A DNA stretch of 11,810 bases from JAGNRR01 sp964389575 (GTDB taxonomy: Bacteria > Bacteroidota > Bacteroidia > Chitinophagales > Chitinophagaceae), in contig CAYMFF010000075.1 in the NCBI GenBank assembly GCA_964389575.1, forward strand, positions 1 through 11,810. The letters run 5' to 3'. This document shows, in pieces, positions 6,438 to 11,810 of the stretch. Numbering within the stretch: position 1 is the first letter of the stretch; every line of letters begins with the position of its first letter. The translations under genes and the position numbers were made by a program. The notes under the pieces were generated by a model. It did no database searches. It saw nothing but the letters and a program-made list of their open reading frames with translations, and was not told where the DNA came from.

Positions 6438-6797
6438 CTATTTCAACTTCAGAATAAGACCGCCTACTAAACTAATGATGCCTGCCACAAAGGGCAACAG
6501 CATAATTTTAAAAATACGAGTAGGATTCGCTTGAAAAATTAAATACAAAATAAAAACACCCACAATAGTTAATACAATTCCAATGGCTATCATATTATTT
6601 GCATAATTACTTTCGAACGTTTTCATGTGGCCGTAAACTGAAAACACAATTTCTTCAGCCTGTTCTCGATTAAGACCTTCGTCTAATAAATCATCGACCA
6701 TCGCTTGCTCAGGGTATCCTTTTTCCATACCACGCATCACCTTTTTGTTTAAGCGGTTTCGCTCGTGGCTGTCAATCACTTTCGCCTCGGAGTTCAT
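6438..6797 (-). CDS. Small membrane protein with two C-terminal helices, third gene of the flotillin operon
   Basis: A 119-residue protein of unknown function. Residues 1-65 look soluble and helical, with a charged segment (MEKGYPEQAMVDDLLDEGLNREQAEEIV) that could be a small helical hairpin. Residues about 68-89 and 95-116 are two membrane helices joined by a short loop (QANPTRIFK), and the protein ends in KLK. Its ATG begins directly after the TAG of the flotillin gene with no base between, so it is probably translated by coupled re-initiation and made along with flotillin. A role as accessory subunit of the NfeD-flotillin complex is inferred from this position only; no catalytic motif is seen. 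Confidence 0.8.
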   Translation of the reverse strand: MNSEAKVIDSHERNRLNKKVMRGMEKGYPEQAMVDDLLDEGLNREQAEEIVFSVYGHMKTFESNYANNMIAIGIVLTIVGVFILYLIFQANPTRIFKIMLLPFVAGIISLVGGLILKLK

Positions 6798-8372
6798 CTA
6801 CTCTTCAGTAGTTTCTGTATCATCTTCGGGTTCAGCAGGAGCTGGTGGACTAGGACGATGCGTCTCTTCTTTAACCTTCACATCCACAGCAGCTTGTATA
6901 TCTTTTAAATCTTCTTTCAGATATTTAGGTAGTGTTAAACCAGCTTGACCGAACATTTCATTTAATGGTGGTACCGATTTGTAAAGGTTCGAGATAAAAT
7001 TACTTGTAGAAGAACCACTTCCATCTTTTCCGCCACCACTATCCCAAACAGTCACTTTGTCGATCTTGATATTCTTGATCGCCTCAACTTGTAGTTTTAC
7101 AAGCTCAGGAAGTTTCTCGATTAATAATAAATTGTATGCATTACCAGCATCACCGCCTGCAGCTTTTACCACTTGGTCATAACCTTCAGCTTGTTTTGTG
7201 AGAATCTCAAATAAACCACGAGCTTCTGCATCCATTTTGGCAAAAATGGCATCGGCCTCACCTTTTGCATTTACACGAATACGCTCAGCTTCTGCTTCAG
7301 CATCAATTACTACTTTTTGTTTCGCAATTTCTGTTGGCACAATCACATTTGCTTTTTGAGAAGAACGAACTTTCTCTGCTCTTGCTTCCTCCGCTGCTTT
7401 TTCAGCTTGGTAAGATTCTTCTAGTGCTTTTGCGCTTTGTACTTTCTCAGCACTCATTGCAATTTTTAATGCTTCTGCTTCACGCTCTCTTCGTACTGCA
7501 TCAGAGTCGGCAATTTCAATTTTAGATTCATTCTCTCCTTTAACGGCTATCGCATTGGCCTCAGCCGTTTTAATCCGTTGGTCTCTTTCTGCTTCTGCTT
7601 TACCAATAGATTCATCTTTCTTGGCATCTGCAATTGATACTTCTCTATCTTTTTGTGTAACGGCTATTTTTACATCACGATCTCTTTCTGTTTCCGCAAT
7701 TTCGATATCCTTCGTTCGGTTTTCTTTTGCTGACCCAGTTTCCCCAATTTTTTCTTGCTCAGCCACACTGACCTTCGCCTCATTAATTGCTTTGGCAGCT
7801 GCTTCTTTACCTAATGCTTCAATATAGCCACTCTCGTCACGAATATCCGTAACATTTACATTGATAAGTTTTAGACCAATTTTCTTCAGCTCCGTATCTA
7901 CGTTCACAGAAATATTCTCCAAGAATTTATCACGATCGGTATTAATTTCTTCAATCGTCATAGTGGCAATTACCAAACGTAACTGACCAAACAAAATATC
8001 TTTTGCCAGTTCTTGAATTTGATCAGGTGTCAATCCTAACAAACGCTCTGCCGCATTATTCATCGTATCCGCCTCTGTAGAGATGGCAATCGTAAAACGA
8101 CAGGGAACATCAATACGTATGTTTTGTAAGCTCAGGGCATTGGTCAAATCAGCTTCAATAGAAATTGGTTTTAAATCTAAATAAGCATAGTCTTGAATTA
8201 CGGGCCAAATAAATGCACCACCACCATGAATACATCGGGCTGATGCGCCACCGGTTTTCCCATACACTACAAGAATTTTATCGGAAGGACAACGTTTGTA
8301 GCGCGAGATTAATGCAACTATGGTTACAAATAGTACTACGACTGCAATAAGGATGATAAATATTGGATTCAT
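6798..8372 (-). CDS. Flotillin family protein (SPFH/band 7 domain)
   Basis: A membrane scaffold of 524 residues, the expected flotillin length. These proteins oligomerise at the inner membrane, organise lipid microdomains and influence fluidity and assembly of other complexes. Residues 4-23 are a membrane helix. The SPFH domain covers about 30-195, with GKTGGASARCIHGGGAFIWPVIQ near its start and LTPDQIQELAKDILFGQLR at 114-132. From about 196 to 405 lies the flotillin coiled coil, rich in Ala, Glu and Lys. Residues 199-275 show seven successive 11-residue units. Then come KQAEGYDQVVKAAGGDAGNA at about 393-412, VTVWDSGGGKDGSG at 440-453 and a Pro/Glu tail. The first ATG begins directly after the NfeD-like gene's TAA and another gene follows directly after its TAG, so three genes are strictly contiguous. 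The pairing matches B. subtilis YuaF with FloT. Confidence 0.95.
   Translation of the reverse strand: MNPIFIILIAVVVLFVTIVALISRYKRCPSDKILVVYGKTGGASARCIHGGGAFIWPVIQDYAYLDLKPISIEADLTNALSLQNIRIDVPCRFTIAISTEADTMNNAAERLLGLTPDQIQELAKDILFGQLRLVIATMTIEEINTDRDKFLENISVNVDTELKKIGLKLINVNVTDIRDESGYIEALGKEAAAKAINEAKVSVAEQEKIGETGSAKENRTKDIEIAETERDRDVKIAVTQKDREVSIADAKKDESIGKAEAERDQRIKTAEANAIAVKGENESKIEIADSDAVRREREAEALKIAMSAEKVQSAKALEESYQAEKAAEEARAEKVRSSQKANVIVPTEIAKQKVVIDAEAEAERIRVNAKGEADAIFAKMDAEARGLFEILTKQAEGYDQVVKAAGGDAGNAYNLLLIEKLPELVKLQVEAIKNIKIDKVTVWDSGGGKDGSGSSTSNFISNLYKSVPPLNEMFGQAGLTLPKYLKEDLKDIQAAVDVKVKEETHRPSPPAPAEPEDDTETTEE
7548..7778 (-). repeat. Seven 11-residue (33-bp) units in the flotillin coiled coil
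   Basis: Flotillin residues 199-275 fall into seven consecutive 11-residue units without a gap. The clearest are RDVKIAVTQKD, REVSIADAKKD and ESIGKAEAERD, with the loose pattern x-(D/E)-(V/I)-x-I-A-x-x-x-(K/R)-D. The period is a hendecad, which gives a slightly right-handed coiled coil, unlike heptads. It exists at the protein level; the 33-bp DNA units have diverged strongly. Confidence 0.7.
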
Positions 8373-8945
8373 TTATTTTACTTTTTCTACTTTTAAAATT
8401 GAGTCATCTTCTATGGCGATAACCCGAACCATGGAGCCAGTTTCTAATTGTTCTAAGGAGGTTGTGACGGCTTGCATTTCATGCGTACTTCCTTTTACAC
8501 TGACTAGTACTTTTCCTTTCCCAGAATAGTTTGGCGGAATTCTAAGATATACCTCGGCCAATTTTCCTCGACAATCTTGAATATTGAACGTATTATCCTC
8601 AGCCAATTTTTTAACTTGCTTCATAGCAAAAAAGAAAAGCGCTACAAAAGCGAGGCCAATCAAAACGGCTATAAAAACAAGCAAGGATTTATTAGAAATA
8701 TCATCAAAGAACAGAACACCTGTCCAAGAAAAGCCAATTAAAAAATTAATTAGATTGCGAAAGGTAAAAATTTGACCCGCACCGCTGTCTCCATCAAAAT
8801 CACCATCAAAGTCTGCCTCAATGCCATCAGAACTGTCGACCCCAACAAAAACCATTACGGTTTGAATTAAAAAAATTAAGCTAACGGGAAGGGCTATGTA
8901 CCAAAACGTTCGCAACAGGGGCTCCAGCGAATTAAAATATTCCAT
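8373..8945 (-). CDS. NfeD-like/YuaF-type membrane protein with C-terminal OB-fold
   Basis: A 190-residue membrane protein, expected partner of the flotillin encoded directly downstream. Residues about 12-35 are the first membrane helix. A loop follows at about 37-57 with a run of acidic residues (DFDGDFDGDSG). Membrane helices 2 and 3 lie at about 64-80 and 87-107, and a cytoplasmic domain at about 120-188 (CRGKLAEVYLRIPP...GSMVRVIAIEDDSILKVEKV) reads as the five-stranded OB-fold of NfeD-type proteins. Such proteins are found with flotillins (YuaF with FloT in B. subtilis, YqiJ with YqiK in E. coli). The protease domain of long NfeD proteins is absent, as is normal for the short form. An Asp-rich loop is also known from YuaF/YqiJ relatives. 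It is the first gene of a three-gene operon; TATCTTTA (8959-8952) lies six bases before its ATG. Confidence 0.88.
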   Translation of the reverse strand: MEYFNSLEPLLRTFWYIALPVSLIFLIQTVMVFVGVDSSDGIEADFDGDFDGDSGAGQIFTFRNLINFLIGFSWTGVLFFDDISNKSLLVFIAVLIGLAFVALFFFAMKQVKKLAEDNTFNIQDCRGKLAEVYLRIPPNYSGKGKVLVSVKGSTHEMQAVTTSLEQLETGSMVRVIAIEDDSILKVEKVK

Positions 8946-8951
8946 TCTGGC

Positions 8952-8959
8952 TAAAGATA
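8952..8959 (-). promoter_or_regulatory. Possible -7 box of the NfeD-flotillin operon
   Basis: The minus strand reads TATCTTTA, seven of eight positions of the Bacteroidota -7 consensus TAnnTTTG, ending six bases before the ATG at 8945. If this is the promoter, the transcript would start at or almost at the start codon (leaderless). The usual TTG -33 box is not seen at the right distance, so the call is weak. Confidence 0.3.
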
Positions 8960-8985
8960 GATTATTTCTGATAGAATTAGAAAAC

Positions 8986-9015
8986 TTGCGTTAGAAATTT
9001 AAATTGCTAACTTTA
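8986..9015 (+). promoter_or_regulatory. Candidate Bacteroidota promoter for the DUF2238 gene
   Basis: TTG at 8986-8988, a 19-base spacer and TAACTTTA at 9008-9015 match the -33 (TTG) and -7 (TAnnTTTG, last base A) elements of Bacteroidota promoters. The spacing is close to the usual one. The ATG at 9031 would lie some ten bases past the start of transcription. This is the best promoter match in the window. Confidence 0.42.
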
Positions 9016-9030
9016 ATTTCTCATCAAATT

Positions 9031-9627
9031 ATGAAAAATCGAATTCCCTTACTCATTATTTTTTTTGTTGTACTGATTTGGTCTGGCATCCAGCCACATG
9101 ATTATTTCACTTGGATACTCGAAGTAGCGCCGGCTATAATTGGTCTAATGGTATTATTGTTTACTCGGAAAAAATTCCCTTTGACTAATTTGCTCTACGT
9201 ACTCATTTTAATTCATTGTATTATTTTAATGGTCGGTGGGCACTACACCTATGCAGAAGTTCCTTTGTTCGATAGAATAGCAGAATGTTTCGGTTCGGAT
9301 AGAAATAATTATGATAAGGTAGGACATTTTGCACAAGGTTTTGTGCCGGCTATGATTGCCAGAGAAATCTTGATTCGGAAAAAAGTAATCAATTTTACAA
9401 CTTGGCGTAACGTACTTATTGTTTGCATTGCTATGGCCATTAGTGTGACCTATGAATTTATTGAATGGGGCGTTGCGCTTCTCACCGGAGAAGATGCTGA
9501 AGCCTTTTTAGGAACTCAAGGTTATGTTTGGGATACGCAATCTGATATGTTCTATGCAACAATAGGAGCAATTTGCGCATTAATTTTTTTAAGCAAGATT
9601 CATAATAATCAACTTAGTAAACTTTAA
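9031..9627 (+). CDS. DUF2238 (YjdF-like) integral membrane protein
   Basis: A 198-residue inner-membrane protein of the DUF2238/YjdF family, whose function is not established. From the ATG at 9031 there are about six hydrophobic segments: 5-21, 31-45, 51-68, 98-113, 127-143 and 172-188. Conserved polar features lie near and between them: GGHYTYAEVP at 69-78, YDKVGHFAQGF at 94-104, YEFIEWG at 141-147 and YVWDTQSDM at 165-173. The His, Glu and Asp residues in these segments are the ones kept in the family and could bind a metal or form a membrane active site (inference). The frame can be extended to a TTG at 9004, but that would overlap the -7 box and add an unusual N-terminus. The LRR lipoprotein gene follows 28 bases later on the same strand. 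Confidence 0.88.
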   Translation: MKNRIPLLIIFFVVLIWSGIQPHDYFTWILEVAPAIIGLMVLLFTRKKFPLTNLLYVLILIHCIILMVGGHYTYAEVPLFDRIAECFGSDRNNYDKVGHFAQGFVPAMIAREILIRKKVINFTTWRNVLIVCIAMAISVTYEFIEWGVALLTGEDAEAFLGTQGYVWDTQSDMFYATIGAICALIFLSKIHNNQLSKL

Positions 9628-9642
9628 TTTTTTAAATGTCCG

Positions 9643-9650
9643 TATCTTTA
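9643..9650 (+). promoter_or_regulatory. Possible -7 box of the LRR lipoprotein gene
   Basis: TATCTTTA, identical to the octamer before the NfeD-like gene, ends five bases before the ATG at 9656. It matches TAnnTTTG at seven of eight positions. Transcription from it would be leaderless or nearly so. No TTG -33 element is visible; the gene may instead be read through from the DUF2238 gene. Confidence 0.28.
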
Positions 9651-9655
9651 AGCAC

Positions 9656-10429
9656 ATGCCACAAATAAAAAATATTCTTTCTTGCTTTTTTATTTGCATA
9701 ATCATTTCTTCATGTGCAGGTGATAAAATTTTTGTTGATGCCTTAAGAAGCCCAAGAAAACATAAAAAGCTACGCATTGTAAATAAAGCGCTCGACGAAG
9801 TGCCTCCAAGTATTTCACGACTGAGTAATCTTAGAAAGCTATATCTTGTTCGAAATGGTTTGGATACCATACCGCCTGAAATTGGTGATCTAAGAAACCT
9901 AACGGAACTTCATATTTCAAGTAATCAAATCCAATATCTGCCAGAAGAAATTGGGCAATTAAAAAATTTGAAAATACTTTCCATCCGCTCCAACTATCTT
10001 ACCGAACTTCCAGAAAGCATCGGAAATCTAAAAAACTTAGTGGAACTATATGTAGATGGAAATCGGCTACAAAAGTTACCTGAATCTATTGGGAGATTAC
10101 AAAAGCTGGAATATTTAACGATAGGCGAAAACAAACTAAAATCATTACCACAGAGCTTGGGTAATTTGCAAAATTTGACCCACCTATCAATTGGAAAAAA
10201 CAGCTTGAGCGCTATTCCTGAATCTATTTGTGATTTGAGTAATTTAATGGAATTAAATCTGGCTTTTTGTGGTCCCAACTTACGGGTTCCCGATAATATT
10301 ATTAATCTTACGGGATTGTTCACACTGTACGTAGACCGATACCTTTTGCTCCCGGGTTCTTTAATGAACGCCAATCCACAATTAAGAATCGTTTATCGTC
10401 AGCGTGGCGATGTTTATTTACGTTGGTGA
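9656..10429 (+). CDS. Leucine-rich repeat lipoprotein
   Basis: A 257-residue exported LRR protein, probably a protein-binding scaffold at the cell envelope; its ligand is unknown. Residues 1-19 are a lipoprotein signal with lipobox ISSC and acylated C20. Eight LRRs of 23 residues start at about 49, 72, 95, 118, 141, 164, 187 and 211, with the pattern LPxxIGxLxNLxxLxIxxNxLxx. The seventh is one residue longer, and the eighth (VPDNIINLTGLFTLYVD) loses the Asn ladder. Residues 21-48 form a basic cap and 230-257 an Arg/Tyr-rich C-terminal cap ending RGDVYLRW. LPxxIGNLxNL repeats are common in Bacteroidota and resemble those of plant and leptospiral LRR proteins. The gene ends 14 bases before a bidirectional terminator. 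Confidence 0.92.
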   Translation: MPQIKNILSCFFICIIISSCAGDKIFVDALRSPRKHKKLRIVNKALDEVPPSISRLSNLRKLYLVRNGLDTIPPEIGDLRNLTELHISSNQIQYLPEEIGQLKNLKILSIRSNYLTELPESIGNLKNLVELYVDGNRLQKLPESIGRLQKLEYLTIGENKLKSLPQSLGNLQNLTHLSIGKNSLSAIPESICDLSNLMELNLAFCGPNLRVPDNIINLTGLFTLYVDRYLLLPGSLMNANPQLRIVYRQRGDVYLRW

Positions 10430-10437
10430 TAAGCAAT

Positions 10438-10468
10438 AAAAAACCCGACTCATAACGAATCGGGCTTT
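10438..10468. terminator. Bidirectional terminator between LRR and C1 peptidase genes
   Basis: CCCGA (10444-10448) pairs with TCGGG (10460-10464). Inside the stem a C/A mismatch is followed by TC pairing with GA, leaving the loop ATAAC. Six A's precede the stem and CTTT follows it. On the minus strand this gives a stem and a run of six T's, a good Rho-independent terminator for the C1 peptidase gene, which ends at 10487. On the plus strand it would end LRR transcripts with a shorter T-run. Confidence 0.85.
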
Positions 10469-10486
10469 ACAAATTATAATTATTTT

Positions 10487-11668
10487 TTAGAAGCCTAGGT
10501 CTCTTTTCAAACTTCTTGGCAATGCGTTTTTATTTAATAAAATAGCGGTGGTTTTGTATTCAAAAAATGTTTTAGAAACATACAAATAACCTTTGTAGTC
10601 ATTTTTTTCACCCCAACTATTTTTCACCATATAATATTCTTTACCATTTTGATCCTCGGCTAATCCTACAATGTGCATCCCGTGATCATCGGTTGTTGTG
10701 TAGTTGTCAAAAGCATCTTCACGATCTTGCGCCGTGATATTTTTCTCTGTTTTCGGACCATCAAACATTGTTTTTCTTTCTTTCACACTCATTTTACCAT
10801 AGTCTTTTTCAGGAACGATAGCGACTCCGTTTTTCCAACTAAAAGAACGCTCACTTACATCCGTTGCCCAAGCCACCGTATAACCTTTTTCCAATGCGTT
10901 ATCTACTGATTCAGAAAGTTCATTCATTCTCACATTCCATACACTTTGCAAACTCCAATTATCCGGAACCATTAGCATGGTTGGTTTGTATAAAGGCGCA
11001 TATAAAAAAGAAGATAACTCTACATAATCATCAGCACTTAACCCTACCACTTCATCGGCAAAAGTCTGCGGTGTGTAGGTTCTGCCTTTGTAGTCAAAAC
11101 TTTCTGGAACTTTTCCTAAATAGGCATCCAACGCAGCCATGAAAGCAGGCATCCAATTTTTGGTCAGCTTTCGGTTTTTATTTTTTACAATCCCTTGTAA
11201 AAAACCTTCTAAGGCTGCCTGCATTTCGCCAAAACGATTCATTTCAGTTCCATAGTTTAAACCTGTATAAGCTGAATAAGGCAAGGCTCCATATTTATCG
11301 TACACTTGAACTACATCATGTAATTCGGCACCATCTCCCCAACCAACATTTCCGTGCATACGCACGTAATTTCTTGCCCGTTCAATATAAGCACATCGTG
11401 CCGTGTAAATTTCTGATATATCTACAAAACCACTTCCATTTCTTAGCATTTCACTCTCAAGAAAAGAATTTCCTGAATAGCTCCAGCAGGTCCCGCTACT
11501 CCCCTGATTTTTCACAGGAGACGATTCCAAATTTATAATGGTTTTGAACTTATATTTTTCCTTGGATTTGTCAGATTTGTTTTTATCTAATGACTTTACC
11601 AAATCATCTTGTGCATAGGTAGCACCGCTGATAAAGAGCAATGCAAAAACGTATTGTAAAAATTTCAT
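10487..11668 (-). CDS. Secreted C1-family cysteine peptidase (bleomycin hydrolase/PepC-like)
   Basis: A 393-residue papain-fold cysteine peptidase, most like the C1B (bleomycin hydrolase, aminopeptidase C) group. From the ATG at 11668, residues 1-19 are a signal peptide (KFLQYVFALLFISGATYA, cut before Q20). A Lys-rich linker follows to about residue 40. The active site begins at PVKNQGSSGTCWSYS, with oxyanion Gln55 and Cys61. The His is in DDHGMHIVGL (H332) and the Asn in MVKNSWGEK (N350), so the full Cys-His-Asn set with the supporting Gln is kept. The 270-residue gap between Cys and His is long for papain and typical of the C1B group. Family members are usually cytosolic, so the signal peptide is notable, though similar exported forms occur in Bacteroidota. 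No sorting domain is seen, so it is likely periplasmic. The frame extends to TTG at 11683, but the ATG directly precedes a normal signal peptide. Confidence 0.92.
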   Translation of the reverse strand: MKFLQYVFALLFISGATYAQDDLVKSLDKNKSDKSKEKYKFKTIINLESSPVKNQGSSGTCWSYSGNSFLESEMLRNGSGFVDISEIYTARCAYIERARNYVRMHGNVGWGDGAELHDVVQVYDKYGALPYSAYTGLNYGTEMNRFGEMQAALEGFLQGIVKNKNRKLTKNWMPAFMAALDAYLGKVPESFDYKGRTYTPQTFADEVVGLSADDYVELSSFLYAPLYKPTMLMVPDNWSLQSVWNVRMNELSESVDNALEKGYTVAWATDVSERSFSWKNGVAIVPEKDYGKMSVKERKTMFDGPKTEKNITAQDREDAFDNYTTTDDHGMHIVGLAEDQNGKEYYMVKNSWGEKNDYKGYLYVSKTFFEYKTTAILLNKNALPRSLKRDLGF

Positions 11669-11683
11669 TTGCCGAAAATACAA

Positions 11684-11810
11684 CAGCAGAGGCTTTTTTC
11701 ATTACAAAAAATGAGAAGTGATTCCATTGGTGATAAACGGTAGGTTTTGCTTAAGGTGAAAGAATGAGTTTTTTATAGATTGTATTTTGTTTCGTTTTTA
11801 ATTGCACTAT
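11684..11810. other. Right-edge non-coding stretch, no feature recognised
   Basis: These 127 AT-rich bases lie upstream of the C1 peptidase gene and should hold its promoter. The minus strand shows TATTTTCG within about 10 bases of the ATG, one mismatch from TAnnTTTG, but no matching -33 element was found. There is no coding potential, RNA fold or repeat that I can support. Confidence 0.5.

Noticed and set aside
7265..7827. Plus-strand open frames rich in Leu and Ser opposite the flotillin coiled coil
   Set aside because: They are the antisense image of Glu/Ala/Lys-rich codons in a certain gene; no promoter or family match.
8803..8835. DFDGDFDGDSG of the NfeD-like protein as an EF-hand calcium site
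   Set aside because: It lacks a 12-residue EF loop with flanking helices. Asp-rich loops are common in YuaF/YqiJ relatives, so only an acidic loop is claimed.
9994..10374. Minus-strand 126-residue frame opposite the LRR gene
   Set aside because: It mirrors the LRR repeats; the sense frame has lipobox and eight LRRs.

Overview
The window is AT-rich chromosomal DNA from a member of the Bacteroidota, probably a Flavobacteriia-like lineage. The main evidence is a type A C-terminal sorting domain (the type IX secretion system, T9SS, which is confined to this phylum) on the RCC1-repeat protein. The absence of clear Shine-Dalgarno sequences, upstream boxes resembling the phylum's TAnnTTTG -7 element, and the protein families present (DUF6597-like AraC regulators, LRR lipoproteins, secreted C1 peptidases) agree with this. 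There is no sign of phage, IS, CRISPR, tRNA or rRNA. Eleven intact protein genes and one regulator split across two frames fill nearly all of the sequence.

Layout. Position 14-43 is a 30-bp perfect palindrome, a bidirectional terminator. Next, on the minus strand, are a secreted seven-bladed RCC1 propeller protein (129-1550) and an AraC-family regulator split into two overlapping frames (1626-2482). A minus-strand cluster follows: two adjacent class I-like polyphosphate kinases 2 and then a CPA-type cation:proton antiporter (5475 down to 2525). Across a divergent promoter region with an inverted repeat lies a plus-strand L,D-transpeptidase lipoprotein (5594-6436). It converges, with one base between stop codons, on a minus-strand membrane operon: NfeD-like OB-fold protein, flotillin, and a small two-helix membrane protein (8945 down to 6438). 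Two plus-strand genes follow, a DUF2238/YjdF-like membrane protein and an LRR lipoprotein (9031-10429). A bidirectional hairpin terminator (10444-10464) separates them from a minus-strand secreted C1-family (bleomycin hydrolase/PepC-like) cysteine peptidase (10487-11668).

How the genes work together. The two PPK2 enzymes would move phosphate between polyphosphate and nucleotides, and the antiporter beside them would handle H+ and Na+/K+. Together they suggest an energy or ion stress module (inference). The NfeD-flotillin pair matches the known YuaF-FloT type of membrane-microdomain operon, here with an extra small membrane protein. Several other products belong to the cell envelope or are exported: the L,D-transpeptidase, LRR lipoprotein, RCC1 protein and C1 peptidase. 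Most of this is ordinary core or accessory genome. The observation most worth a second look is the split AraC regulator, whose frame junction carries a U UUU UUA heptamer in the exact phase needed for -1 ribosomal frameshifting.
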